Shown piece after piece: positions 53,219 to 61,838 of a stretch of 64,000 nt of DNA. Below the pieces are notes generated by a model. The model saw only the letters and a list, made by a program, of their open reading frames with translations. It made no database searches and was not told where the DNA came from. The position numbers and the translations under genes are program-made. The stretch lies in assembly GCA_017620615.1 (NCBI GenBank), contig JAGAUW010000028.1, positions 1 through 64,000 on the forward strand, in the 5' to 3' direction. The stretch's first letter is position 1. Each line of letters starts with the position of its first letter. The stretch is from Clostridia bacterium (GTDB lineage Bacteria > Bacillota > Clostridia > Monoglobales > Monoglobaceae).

Positions 53219-55573
53219 ATGGCGGAATTGGAAATTTCAAGGTATAACGTACCGAAAAATGAGAGAATAACAAGACCGAAAAATAAAAAAATTTTTTCGA
53301 AAACGGATTGGCTCGTGAGAGTTTTGGGTTTTTTTCTTGCTATGGCGATGCCCTACGGTGAGATGGCGCCTTTCGGGATTTCGTTTCTTGCTCAGGAACG
53401 AAAGCTGTCATTTAAAACGGTGGTGTCTTTGATTGCGATAAGTCTTGGAAGTGCGGCGGTGTGCGACCGATTGAGCTTTGTCAAATATGTGGGCGCGGGG
53501 ATTATTTATATGGCGGTTTTGTTTGTGCTTGAAAATGGTGTGGCATTGAAGCCATTAACCGCCGCAATAGCAGGTGGGTGTGCAATAATCCTTTCGGGGC
53601 TTGTTACAATCTTTTGGGAGGGTTTCAGCTTTTCGGGATTTTTTGGACTTTTGTTTGAGGCACTGCTTGCTGTTCTTGGGGCTTTGGCTTTTGAAAAGAG
53701 TGCAAGTCTTGTGAGAAACAAGGAAATATCCTTGGAAAAAGTCGGAACAGAAGAAAAGCTCAGCATCGGTATTGTGATTGGAATGGCGGTATTGAGCCTT
53801 AAGGAGATTTATATCGGCACAAACTTTTCGGTAATGAATTCTGTTGCAGCAGGAATTTTGCTGGTTATTTCCGCAAGCTGCGGAATGGGGTATTCAACAG
53901 GCACGGGAGTGGTGCTTGGAATTATTTGCGGAATAGGCAGTGATTATTTCCTGCCCATACTTGGGGCGTTTCGCTTTTGCGGATTTTTAGCCGGGCTGTT
54001 TTCGCGATTTGGAAAGGGCGGAACTATTGCAGGGGTTATCCTTGCCAATGCTGTTTTGGTGGTTTATACAGACGGAGCAATGGAGTCGATGCTCACCCTT
54101 TATGAAATTATGGCGGCGGCTGTTGCCTTTTCATTTGTGAAACCCAAAACACTTGCTCTTGCCCAAGAGGCGATATGTCTTGATGCGGAAGAAAGGGCGG
54201 GAATAAGAAAGATAAAAGAAAACTTAAGGGCAAGACTTCACTCGATTGCTACGTCTTTTGAGGCAATGGCAAAGACTCTGGAAAGACTTTCGGACAAATC
54301 AAACGAGGAAAACACCGAGGACGTTGCAACTTTTTTTGATACTGCGGCAGACAAGGTTTGCAAGAAGTGCGGAAAAAGCGGGATTTGCTGGGGTAAGGAT
54401 TTTGACTTTACCTATCGGTCACTTTTTCGGCTTATGGAGACAATGGACGAAAAAGGTATCCTCAATCCGTCGGATGCAGAGCCGCTTTTCAAAACCCGAT
54501 GCATAGACCTCCCGCGGCTTGTGGAGGAGCTCAATCATCAGCTTAATCTGCATCAGGTGAAGCGTGTGTGGCAAAATAAGCTGAAAGAGAGCAGAAAAAT
54601 TGTGGGTGAACAGCTTTTTGGGGTGTCGGATATAATCGGCAATCTTTCGAACGAAATTGAAAGTGATATACGGTTTGATGATATCTCGGAGCGTGAGGTA
54701 AAGCAAAAGCTCTCTGAAAATGGTATAAAGGTGAAGAAGATAGAAGCTTTCAGGGAGCAACAGGGAAGATACAAGGTGGAGCTTACCATAAAGCGTGACC
54801 GCCTGCAAGGTGATGAAATTGATGAAACAAGAAGGGTAATGAAAAATATTTTTCGGGGTGATATTTTGGTGGAAGAAAAGTTTTCTGAGGACGAAAGATA
54901 TATGAAACTTTCGGTGTGTGAGGCTGAAAGATACAAGGTGGAAACGGACTTTGCTCTCAAAGCAGCATCCGAGGAAAACGGGGATAATTACAGATTTTCC
55001 CATATAAGTGGCGGAAAGTATGTGATTGCCTTGAGCGATGGAATGGGAACAGGCAGCCGTGCCGCCCGTGAAAGTCAGGCTATGCTTGAGCTTCTGGATA
55101 GTTTCCTGAGGGCAGGGTTTGATACACAGACAGCGGTTAAGTTCATAAATTCTGTTATGCTACTTAAATCTGACGAAGAAGCCTTTGTGACCATTGATAT
55201 CTGTATAATTGACCTTTATACAGGTGAGGCAGAGTTCATAAAGACTGGGGCGGAGCCCAGCTTTATAATGCAAAAGGGCGGCGTGAATACTGTGAAAGCG
55301 GCGTCCCTTCCTGTTGGGGTTATTGCTGAAATGGAGGCGGAGAGGACCTTTAAAACCATAGCTGACGGTGATGTGATTGTTATGGTGACAGACGGAGTCG
55401 AAACAAGGAACGAGGGCAGTATGTGGGTCAGTGAATTTTTGGAGGAGGCAAGGAAGAACGGAGAAGAGAGGAATCTTGCCGATAAAATTTTATCAAAAGC
55501 GATAGAAAATCAAAACGGAAAAATAACAGATGATATGACGGTGCTTTCGGTGAGACTAAGAGAAGTAAGTTAG
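53219..55573 (+). CDS. spoIIE: stage II sporulation protein E (PP2C phosphatase)
   Basis: SpoIIE dephosphorylates SpoIIAA to switch on sigma-F in the forespore and takes part in polar septation. The 784-residue protein has about ten transmembrane helices between residues 30 and 320, a central regulatory region (about 330-560) with a CKKCGKSGICW cluster, and a PP2C domain from about 570: ISGGKYVIALSDGMGTGSRAARESQAML and VIVMVTDGVETRN. AAAGGAGG before MAELEISR sets the start; an upstream in-frame codon is ignored. Its presence marks the organism as a spore former. Confidence 0.94.
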   Translation: MAELEISRYNVPKNERITRPKNKKIFSKTDWLVRVLGFFLAMAMPYGEMAPFGISFLAQERKLSFKTVVSLIAISLGSAAVCDRLSFVKYVGAGIIYMAVLFVLENGVALKPLTAAIAGGCAIILSGLVTIFWEGFSFSGFFGLLFEALLAVLGALAFEKSASLVRNKEISLEKVGTEEKLSIGIVIGMAVLSLKEIYIGTNFSVMNSVAAGILLVISASCGMGYSTGTGVVLGIICGIGSDYFLPILGAFRFCGFLAGLFSRFGKGGTIAGVILANAVLVVYTDGAMESMLTLYEIMAAAVAFSFVKPKTLALAQEAICLDAEERAGIRKIKENLRARLHSIATSFEAMAKTLERLSDKSNEENTEDVATFFDTAADKVCKKCGKSGICWGKDFDFTYRSLFRLMETMDEKGILNPSDAEPLFKTRCIDLPRLVEELNHQLNLHQVKRVWQNKLKESRKIVGEQLFGVSDIIGNLSNEIESDIRFDDISEREVKQKLSENGIKVKKIEAFREQQGRYKVELTIKRDRLQGDEIDETRRVMKNIFRGDILVEEKFSEDERYMKLSVCEAERYKVETDFALKAASEENGDNYRFSHISGGKYVIALSDGMGTGSRAARESQAMLELLDSFLRAGFDTQTAVKFINSVMLLKSDEEAFVTIDICIIDLYTGEAEFIKTGAEPSFIMQKGGVNTVKAASLPVGVIAEMEAERTFKTIADGDVIVMVTDGVETRNEGSMWVSEFLEEARKNGEERNLADKILSKAIENQNGKITDDMTVLSVRLREVS

Positions 55574-55623
55574 AAAAAGCAGAGAATTTTATATCGTCAT
55601 TTTGGAACAATAAAAAAGTACCC

Positions 55624-55652
55624 TTGAAAAATTTTCAAAAGTGTGCTACCAT
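55624..55652 (+). promoter_or_regulatory. promoter of the membrane protein-bioY pair
   Basis: -35 TTGAAA (55624-55629), 17-base spacer, -10 TACCAT (55647-55652), about 24 bases from the start of transcription to the ATG at 55682. Confidence 0.5.
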
Positions 55653-55681
55653 ATGTTTTAAATAAATGGGAGGGGAAAACG

Positions 55682-56518
55682 ATGTCTGTTCCAAAATGGG
55701 CAAATGCAAAGCAATACAAAGAACATATAAAGGAAAACAAAGGACCCTTTGTGGTTTATGTGCTTTTGCGCGGATTTGTGATTTTGTCTATGGTCATATC
55801 CTGTCTGAGGGGGAATTATGAAAACCTTTTCTTTTGTGCACTTGCTCTTGTTTTGTTTTTGCTTCCCGCATTTTTTGAAAAGAATTTCGGGATTGACCTT
55901 CCAAATATTCTTGAAATTGTGATTTTGTTGTTTATTTTTGCCTCTGTAATTTTGGGTGAAATGGGCAGTTATTATACAAAAGTGCCTTTTTGGGACACTG
56001 TTCTTCACACGGTGAATGGCTTTTTGTGTGCAGCAATCGGTTTTGGACTCAGTGACATACTGAACAGAAACGATAAAATAAAATTCAAGCTGTCCCCTGT
56101 TTTTTTGGCAGTGGTTGCATTTTGTTTTTCTATGACAATCGGCGTGCTTTGGGAGTTTTTTGAATTTTTTTGTGATGTTATTGTGAAAACCGATATGCAA
56201 AAGGACGCGGTTGTGAGCACTATAGTTTCTACTGCCCTCGGTGAAAGCACAAAAGAGCCCAAAGTAATAGAAAATATAAAAGCTGTGGCGGTAAACGGCA
56301 TAGATTTTGGCATAGATGGCTATCTTGATATTGGTCTTTTTGATACAATGAAGGATTTGCTTGTGAACTTTATAGGTGCTGCGGTTTTTAGTGTTATAGG
56401 CTTTGTTTATGTGAAAAGTCGTGGAAAAAGCAAAATTGCCAAGCATTTTATTCCAACCGTTGTTACACCCATCGATGTGAAAGAAAAAAGTTATGAAGAT
56501 GAAAATAAGGGAAATTAA
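55682..56518 (+). CDS. polytopic membrane protein, YjdF/DUF2238-like
   Basis: A 278-residue protein with about six transmembrane helices (VVYVLLRGFVILSMVISCL; FFCALALVLFLLPAFF; ILEIVILLFIFASVILG; VNGFLCAAIGFGL; LAVVAFCFSMTIGVLWEFFEFFCDV; LLVNFIGAAVFSVIGFVYV). The motif PFWDTVLHTVNGFLCAAIGF recalls the DUF2238/YjdF family. Function unknown. AGGGG precedes MSVPKWANA. Its last codons overlap the bioY start by 26 bases. Confidence 0.72.
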   Translation: MSVPKWANAKQYKEHIKENKGPFVVYVLLRGFVILSMVISCLRGNYENLFFCALALVLFLLPAFFEKNFGIDLPNILEIVILLFIFASVILGEMGSYYTKVPFWDTVLHTVNGFLCAAIGFGLSDILNRNDKIKFKLSPVFLAVVAFCFSMTIGVLWEFFEFFCDVIVKTDMQKDAVVSTIVSTALGESTKEPKVIENIKAVAVNGIDFGIDGYLDIGLFDTMKDLLVNFIGAAVFSVIGFVYVKSRGKSKIAKHFIPTVVTPIDVKEKSYEDENKGN

Positions 56519-57023
56519 CCGTGTGGCGATATCTGCCGCTATTATCACTGTGTGCTCGTGGATTTGTCTTCCGGGAGCTGTTCCGTATACCTTCCAAACC
56601 TTTGGAGTGTTTCTTGCGGCGGCACTTTTTGGCGCAAAAAAAAGCACTCTGGCGGTGCTTATCTATATTCTGCTGGGGGTTGTTGGCCTGCCGGTATTTG
56701 CCGGTGGCAGAGGCGGGCTTGGTACAATACTGGGCGAAAGTGGCGGATACATAATGGCTTTTCTGCCCGCATCATATTTGTGCGGACGAATTTGTGAGAA
56801 TAGTCCTGAAAACAAGAAAAAGCAGCTTTTTGGAATGGCTTTGGGTCTTGGTATATGTTATTTCCTTGGAACGTTTTGGGCGTACGCGTTTTATCTTAAG
56901 GGTGGCGGTGTGGCTGCTTTTGGAACTCTTTTGGGTAGATTTGTGCTACCTTTTATTCTGCCTGATATGGCAAAAATAATTATTGCACAAGTCGTTGCAC
57001 AAAAACTTAAAAAGACAATATAA
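56493..57023 (+). CDS. bioY: biotin transporter BioY (ECF substrate-binding S component)
   Basis: A 176-residue S component with six membrane helices. Family signatures are SWICLPGAVPYTFQTFGVFLAAALFG, GLPVFAGGRGGLGTILGESGGYIMAFLPASYLCG and LPFILPDMAKIIIAQVVA. It needs the ECF energising module (EcfAA'T), which is not encoded here. No BirA operator or biotin-related leader is visible; the gene overlaps the previous one and the ribosome site is weak, suggesting coupling. Confidence 0.92.
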   Translation: MKMKIREINRVAISAAIITVCSWICLPGAVPYTFQTFGVFLAAALFGAKKSTLAVLIYILLGVVGLPVFAGGRGGLGTILGESGGYIMAFLPASYLCGRICENSPENKKKQLFGMALGLGICYFLGTFWAYAFYLKGGGVAAFGTLLGRFVLPFILPDMAKIIIAQVVAQKLKKTI

Positions 57024-57053
57024 AATCCGCAAGGGAATGCACCCTGCGGATTT
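57023..57053. terminator. shared terminator between bioY and tatD
   Basis: AAATCCGCA (57023-57031) / TGCGGATTT (57045-57053), extended by GGG/CCC across a one-base bulge, with seven T after it on the plus strand (57051-57057). Confidence 0.8.
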
Positions 57054-57055
57054 TT

Positions 57056-57826
57056 TTAAATTGTGATGCCAAAAAACCTGACAGCGTTTTCTCTTGTGAT
57101 GCGGATAACATCGTCTCTTGGAAGACCTTTGATTTCCGCAATTTTTTCAGCTACCCGAAAGACCAGACTGCTGTCGTTCCTCGTTCCACGGAAAGGCTCG
57201 GGCGCCATATAAGGACAATCGGTTTCGATAAAGATGCGGTCGAGGGGAATTTCTTTCACCGCTTCAATTGCACGGCGGGAGTTTTTGAAGGTTACAACAC
57301 CGGTAAAAGAAATATAAAAGCCCATTTTGATGAGTTCTTTTGCGGTTTCGGCGCTACCCGAAAAACAGTGGAACACACATTTTTTGATGTTTTTTTCGCG
57401 CAAGATTTCTATGCATTCCCCCTTTGATTCACGGTCGTGGATAATCACGGGCATATCAAGTTCTTTTGCTAAATCAAGCTGAGCCCGAAACCATTTTTTT
57501 TGAACATCTGGATGGGTGTCGTCATAATGATAATCAAGACCAATTTCGCCGATGGCAACCACCTTCGGATGACGAGAGAGCTCTCTTAAAGTATCTATGT
57601 CAGAATTTTGCATAGAGTGAGTGCAGCTTGGGTGAACACCAACCGAGGCATAGACAAAATCATATTTTTCTGCAAGAGCAATGGAGGTTTTTGAAGACTC
57701 AATATCAGATGCAATATTGTTGAGAAGTCCAACATTTGCATTTTTGATTTTTTGGATTACTTCGTTGCGGTCACTGTCGAACATATTGTCATCAAGGTGT
57801 GCGTGTGTATCATATAAAAAGTTCAT
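57056..57826 (-). CDS. TatD family metal-dependent deoxyribonuclease
   Basis: A TIM-barrel hydrolase of 256 residues. Metal ligands are visible in LYDTHAHLDD (HxH near residue 7), IGEIGLDYHYD near 92, MPVIIHDRES near 128, CVFHCFSGS near 153 and IETDCPYMAPEPFRG near 203. TatD proteins have 3'-5' exonuclease activity on DNA. AAAGG precedes the start. It lies after the decayed Lrp-type gene, separated by a strong terminator. Confidence 0.93.
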   Translation of the reverse strand: MNFLYDTHAHLDDNMFDSDRNEVIQKIKNANVGLLNNIASDIESSKTSIALAEKYDFVYASVGVHPSCTHSMQNSDIDTLRELSRHPKVVAIGEIGLDYHYDDTHPDVQKKWFRAQLDLAKELDMPVIIHDRESKGECIEILREKNIKKCVFHCFSGSAETAKELIKMGFYISFTGVVTFKNSRRAIEAVKEIPLDRIFIETDCPYMAPEPFRGTRNDSSLVFRVAEKIAEIKGLPRDDVIRITRENAVRFFGITI

Positions 57827-57851
57827 ATTTTTTGCCTTTCTTTTGGTTGAA

Positions 57852-57879
57852 AAACCGGGCGGGGTTCCCCGCCCGGTTT
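57852..57879 (-). terminator. terminator of the Lrp-fusion pseudogene
   Basis: A perfect 13-bp stem AAACCGGGCGGGG (57852-57864) / CCCCGCCCGGTTT (57867-57879) with a two-base loop; minus-strand T run follows. Confidence 0.85.
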
Positions 57880-57881
57880 GT

Positions 57882-58667
57882 TTATTTTAATTTTTTAATA
57901 AAGGTTTCTATGCGGTTTAATGCTTCGTTGATGCTGTCAAGAGAGTATGCATAGGAGCATCTTATATGACCCTCTCCACAGTCACCGAAAGCATTGCCGG
58001 GGATGACTGCAACTTTCATATCATAAAGGAGCTTTTCGCAGAAATCATTTGACGAAAGTCCGGTGCTTTTTATTGACAGAAAGGCATAGAAAGCGCCTTG
58101 TGCCTCGAAATGGTCAAGACCCATATCGTTGGAGACTTTAACAATGATTTTCCTGCGGTTGTCATATTCATCTCGCATAACCTCCCTGTCGTCTTCACTT
58201 TCTGTTACAAACACGGTGCCGCCTTCTTTGTATATTTTGAGAACAAAATGAGTTGCTGTGCTGAGAACACCTTCCATTGGTGCAAGGTGTTCTGAAACGA
58301 AAAGAGAAATATCTTTGATGCTTTCACCTTCAACGGTGATGCCAAAGTCATAACTTCCGCTCATAAGGTTTAAGCATTTAACCTGCGGATATTGATAAAT
58401 GCGCTGAGCTAGACGGTTAAAACCATTATGACGCTGGGGCGTGACTTTGAGTTCTATGTATGCTGAAACGACATTCCTTTCAGGAACCTTGCTCCAATTC
58501 ACAATGGCTCCATAACCAAGGATGACACCATCTTTTTCGAGCTGGTCAATGGCGGCTCCGGCATCGGCAACGGTCATATCCATCATTGTGGCTATCTGTT
58601 CCAAAGACAGCTTGCAGTTGTCGTGAAGAATGTCAACTAACTTCTTTGCATTTTTAATTTAGCTCAT
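57882..58667 (-). pseudogene. Lrp/AsnC regulator fused by deletion to the end of a class I aminotransferase, with an early stop
   Basis: The gene reads ATG-AGC-TAA: GGGAGG precedes an ATG at 58667, but codon 3 is TAA (58661-58659). The frame then continues without break with the Lrp helix-turn-helix (IKNAKKLVDILHDNCKLSLEQIA) and the RAM effector domain (VPERNVVSAYIELKVTPQR ... GVLSTATHFVLKIYKEGG). After about residue 175 it becomes the C-terminal part of a PLP aminotransferase (MRDEYDNRRKIIVKVSNDMG, GAFYAFLSIKSTGLSS, VAVIPGNAFGDCGEGHIRCS). Roughly 290 residues with the PLP lysine are missing. Such regulator-aminotransferase pairs are adjacent in related genomes by my recollection. Restart at the TTG at 58604 would lack a ribosome site. 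Confidence 0.82.
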
Positions 58668-58726
58668 AAATTTTTGCCTCCCGGAGTTTTCATTAAAGTT
58701 TATACAGATTTTTATAGTTGAACTAC

Positions 58727-58755
58727 AGTATACCATTTTTTTGCCAACTAGTCAA
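58727..58755 (-). promoter_or_regulatory. sigma-A promoter of the Lrp-type pseudogene
   Basis: Minus strand: -35 TTGACT (58755-58750), 17-base spacer, -10 TATACT (58732-58727). The promoter, ribosome site and terminator are intact although the coding frame is not. Confidence 0.75.
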
Positions 58756-58804
58756 CTTGAAGAAAATTAAATAAAGAGGTAAACTTTAAAACAACAAAAA
58801 TCCC

Positions 58805-58833
58805 TTGATTTTTACATGGAAATAGTGTAAAAT
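58805..58833 (+). promoter_or_regulatory. promoter reading into the six-hairpin leader
   Basis: -35 TTGATT (58805-58810), 17-base spacer, -10 TAAAAT (58828-58833). Transcription from here would give a leader of about 270 bases before the M23 peptidase gene. Confidence 0.55.
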
Positions 58834-58900
58834 GAAATAGATTGTAACAAAAATTTAACAATATGTTTAAGACAGGTTAATTTTTTATTGATATGATTAT

Positions 58901-59081
58901 AATCAATGTCGTAGGAAACGGCAGAAAGCCGTTTCAAGCGGAATGAATTCCGCAACTTTCAAACCAAGGGTTTGAAAGCTACGCTTGATTGCAATAAAGT
59001 CGGCTTGTGAAAACACAGTTTTCACAATAGTTTGCTAAAATTAGCAAACGGAAACATTAAAATGTTTCACCGACAATTATT
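58901..59081 (+). ncRNA. two tandem three-hairpin clusters (candidate leader RNA or repeat element)
   Basis: The 445-base gap before the M23 gene contains six perfect hairpins in a row. Arms: 58915-58922/58928-58935; 58938-58943/58948-58953; 58956-58965/58969-58978; 59005-59014/59018-59027; 59030-59037/59042-59049; 59051-59057/59062-59068. The first three are enclosed by CGTAG/CTACG (58910-58914, 58979-58983) and AATCAA/TTGATT (58901-58906, 58985-58990). The last three are enclosed by GTCGG/CCGAC (58999-59003, 59070-59074) and AATAA/TTATT (58993-58997, 59077-59081). Each unit thus folds as a four-way junction. It does not match the ydaO/c-di-AMP leader I know from similar genes. A MITE-like origin is the alternative. 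Confidence 0.5.
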
Positions 59082-59111
59082 ATAAAAAAACAGTGCCAAA
59101 GAGGTGATTTT

Positions 59112-60635
59112 TTGAATTTGAAAAACGAGACGGAAGAACAAAAAGTTTTTATTTCAGAAAAAATGAAATCCTTACAATCCAAGCTTCTTGATTTTTGTGA
59201 AAATATAGGTGAAAAGGTTTTAAACATTTTCGAAAGAAAAAATGTCAAACGACTCCCATCAGAAGAAATGCTTGCATACAAAAAAAGCGTCAAGTCTTTG
59301 TGGAGAGAGTCTGGACGAAGTATTTTAAGTGCGTCAGCGACTGCACTTGTTATTATTGTAGTTTGCACAGCGGTGAATCTTTTGGGCTGGAGTCTTGGCT
59401 ATGAAGTTATTGTTGACGGCGAAAATATCGGTATGGTTACAGATAAAGCCGTGGTTTATGATGCAATATGCGAAACCCGTGACGAAATAAAGACTTATCT
59501 TGGCGATGCATCGTATAGCAAAGAACCAGTTTTTGTCCGCAGAATTGTGGAAGAAAAAACTTTGAGCACAAAAGACGACTTAAAGCGCGCACTCCTTTCC
59601 AATGTGGATATGATGGTTGAGGCGTTTGGTGTATATATTGACGGAAAGCTCACGCTTGGCGTTTCAAGTGCTGATGCTGCTGAATGGGTTTTTGCAAGTT
59701 ATAAAAAGAAATTCGCGGGCGAAGAAATAGCAGAGGATATGTCTGTTGATTTTTGCGAAAAAATTGACATCAAGAAAGAATTTCTTCACATAGCGCTTCT
59801 TAACACCCCTGAGGAAGCCCTTGAAAGCCTTTCTGGGAACACAAAAGAGCTTACGTCGTATACCGTCGAGGAGAACGACAGTTTGTGGAGTATAGCAAAA
59901 AAATATGACACGACTGTTGAACATATTCTTGCTATGAATGATGAGATAACCGAAAACATTAGGGAGGGAATGGTAATAAAGGTTGAGGAAGCTGTTCCGC
60001 TCCTTTCTGTACGTACTGTACAGACGGTGTCCCTTGTAGAGCCGGTTCCATATACTGTGGAAAAAATAAAGGATGACAGCCTTTATGAAGGTAGAACAGA
60101 GGTGAAACGAAGCGGTATTGACGGCAGTGCAAAGATTCTTGCCCGTGTTACCAAAATTAACGGCAAGGAAGTTCAAAAAGACGTGCTTGAAAGCGAGACT
60201 GTTTCAGAACCGGTTTCTCAGATTGAAAAAATAGGAACAAAAAAACGCCCTGCCACCACTGGCTCAGGGACGTTTATATCACCTACCTTTGGAACACTCT
60301 CATCCCGTTATGGCGGAAGATGGGGAAGACAACATACGGGTATTGATATTGCAGGCAGTTATAATTCGGCCATTAAGGCGGCAGATGGAGGGAAAGTTAC
60401 CTATGCCGGCTGGATGTCAGGATACGGAAATTACGTGGTTATTGACCACGAAAACGGCTATCAGACAGGTTATGGTCACTGTGCATCCCTTTTGGTCAGT
60501 GAGGGTGACAGAGTGGCAAAGGGTGAGATAATTGCAAAAATGGGCAACACCGGACGAAGCACGGGAACACATCTTCATTTTGAAGTTAAAAAGAATGGGG
60601 AATTTGTGAACCCCTTAAAATACGTAGGATATTGA
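59112..60635 (+). CDS. cell-wall endopeptidase with LysM, G5 and M23 domains
   Basis: A 507-residue bitopic or secreted murein hydrolase. A basic cytosolic part (1-70) precedes one membrane helix (about 76-98, SASATALVIIVVCTAVNLLG). Then come a helical linker, LysM (about 253-297, YTVEENDSLWSIAKKYDTTVEHILAMND), G5 (about 300-375) and peptidase M23 with zinc ligands in RQHTGIDIAG, HENGYQTGYGHCASL and GTHLHFEVKKNG. The start is TTG with GAGGTGAT upstream. The WalR-like regulator follows 25 bases later, which suits a cell-wall remodelling role. Confidence 0.9.
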   Translation: MNLKNETEEQKVFISEKMKSLQSKLLDFCENIGEKVLNIFERKNVKRLPSEEMLAYKKSVKSLWRESGRSILSASATALVIIVVCTAVNLLGWSLGYEVIVDGENIGMVTDKAVVYDAICETRDEIKTYLGDASYSKEPVFVRRIVEEKTLSTKDDLKRALLSNVDMMVEAFGVYIDGKLTLGVSSADAAEWVFASYKKKFAGEEIAEDMSVDFCEKIDIKKEFLHIALLNTPEEALESLSGNTKELTSYTVEENDSLWSIAKKYDTTVEHILAMNDEITENIREGMVIKVEEAVPLLSVRTVQTVSLVEPVPYTVEKIKDDSLYEGRTEVKRSGIDGSAKILARVTKINGKEVQKDVLESETVSEPVSQIEKIGTKKRPATTGSGTFISPTFGTLSSRYGGRWGRQHTGIDIAGSYNSAIKAADGGKVTYAGWMSGYGNYVVIDHENGYQTGYGHCASLLVSEGDRVAKGEIIAKMGNTGRSTGTHLHFEVKKNGEFVNPLKYVGY

Positions 60636-60660
60636 TTTTTTACCCAAGGAGGGCGAAAAA

Positions 60661-61356
60661 ATGAGCAAAAAAATACTTATAGTGGATGATGAGAAACCAA
60701 TTGTTGAAATATTGAAAATAAATCTTCAGAAAGAGGGATATGAAACCCTTGAGGCGTTTGACGGCGAAGCAGCTGTCAACATCGCTATGCAGGAGGAGCC
60801 TGATCTTATGCTCCTTGACGTTATGCTTCCAAAGCTTGACGGTTTTTCGGTTCTTAAGAAAATACGCGAGAAATCTTCTGTGCCGATTTTGATGCTTACC
60901 GCGCGTGAAGAAGAATTTGACAAGGTTTTGGGGCTTGAGCTTGGTGCTGATGACTACATAACAAAGCCCTTCAGCATCAGAGAGCTTATGGCAAGAGTAA
61001 AGGCGCATATGAGAAGAACAGAGACGGCTTTTGCGGATAAGCAGGAAAAGTCTGCCGACAAGCTTGAAATTGGTTCTTTTGTGTTTGATTACAACAGATA
61101 TGAGCTTTACAAAAATGGTGAGCATATCGAAATTACTATCAGGGAATTTGAACTGATAAAGTTCCTGGCAAGCCAGCCAAACAAGGTTTTTTCACGGCAG
61201 AGCCTTCTGGAAAGTGTCTGGGGCTATGAATATTATGGCGACGACAGAACTGTTGATGTTACAGTAAGACGTCTCCGTGAAAAAGTGGAGGATGACCCGT
61301 CAGAGCCACGTTACATAATGACAAAACGTGGTGTGGGTTATTATTTTCAGCCCTGA
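60661..61356 (+). CDS. OmpR/PhoB-type response regulator, WalR-like
   Basis: A 231-residue two-domain regulator. The receiver has acidic residues in ILIVDDEKP near 8, the phosphoacceptor in LMLLDVMLPKLDG (D53), and K in ADDYITKPFS near 102. The winged helix contains LTIREFELIKFLASQPNKVFSR-like residues and VWGYEYYGDDRTVDVTVRRLREKVEDDP, typical of WalR/YycF. WalR normally heads walRK-yycHI-walJ-rlmH; here no kinase follows and rlmH is the next gene (TGATG overlap). The kinase must be elsewhere. Confidence 0.88.
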   Translation: MSKKILIVDDEKPIVEILKINLQKEGYETLEAFDGEAAVNIAMQEEPDLMLLDVMLPKLDGFSVLKKIREKSSVPILMLTAREEEFDKVLGLELGADDYITKPFSIRELMARVKAHMRRTETAFADKQEKSADKLEIGSFVFDYNRYELYKNGEHIEITIREFELIKFLASQPNKVFSRQSLLESVWGYEYYGDDRTVDVTVRRLREKVEDDPSEPRYIMTKRGVGYYFQP

Positions 61357-61838
61357 TGCTTGGCGTTACAATCCTTGCTGTGGGGAAAATGAAAGAAAAA
61401 TTCCTTAATGATGCGGTTGGGGAATACGCGAAAAGACTTTCGGCTTATTGTAAGTTTGATGTGGTGGAGGTAAGGGACGAAAAAACCCCTGAAAACCCGA
61501 CCGAGACAGAAAAAAATATGATACTTGACCGCGAAGCAGAACAGATTTTGCAAAAAATCCCAAAAGGTGCCAAGGTTGTTTCCTTGTGCGTTGAGGGAAA
61601 ACAGATGTCGTCACACAAGTTTGCTGATATGATTTCTGATTTTACGGTGAAGGGCTGCAGCAAAATTGTTTTTGTAATAGGTGGCTCAATGGGACTTTCT
61701 GAAAAGGTGAAAAAAATTTCTGATATACGGCTCAGCTTTTCTGAAATGACCTTTCCGCATATGCTGATGAGGGTTATCCTTGCGGAACAGCTTTATCGCG
61801 GATTTGCTATTTTAAGCGGAAAGACCTATCATAAATAA
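61356..61838 (+). CDS. rlmH: 23S rRNA (pseudouridine1915-N3)-methyltransferase RlmH
   Basis: SPOUT methyltransferase that modifies pseudouridine 1915 in ribosomal helix 69. At 160 residues it is the usual size. Signatures are VTILAVGKMKEKFLNDAVGEYAKRL at the N-terminus, FVIGGSMGLSEKV near 108, and the knot FPHMLMRVILAEQLYRGFAILSGKTYHK at the end. The start overlaps the regulator stop (TGATG), and an inverted-repeat element begins exactly at its stop. Confidence 0.95.
   Translation: MLGVTILAVGKMKEKFLNDAVGEYAKRLSAYCKFDVVEVRDEKTPENPTETEKNMILDREAEQILQKIPKGAKVVSLCVEGKQMSSHKFADMISDFTVKGCSKIVFVIGGSMGLSEKVKKISDIRLSFSEMTFPHMLMRVILAEQLYRGFAILSGKTYHK

Noticed and set aside
55658-56647. A 329-codon minus-strand frame opposite the YjdF-like gene and bioY
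   Set aside because: It covers two recognisable membrane-protein genes on the other strand and its translation is rich in His, Lys and Asn without family features.
58840-59111. The leader of the M23 peptidase gene as a known ydaO/c-di-AMP riboswitch
   Set aside because: Gene context fits, but the array of simple perfect hairpins lacks the conserved internal sequences of that class as I know them.
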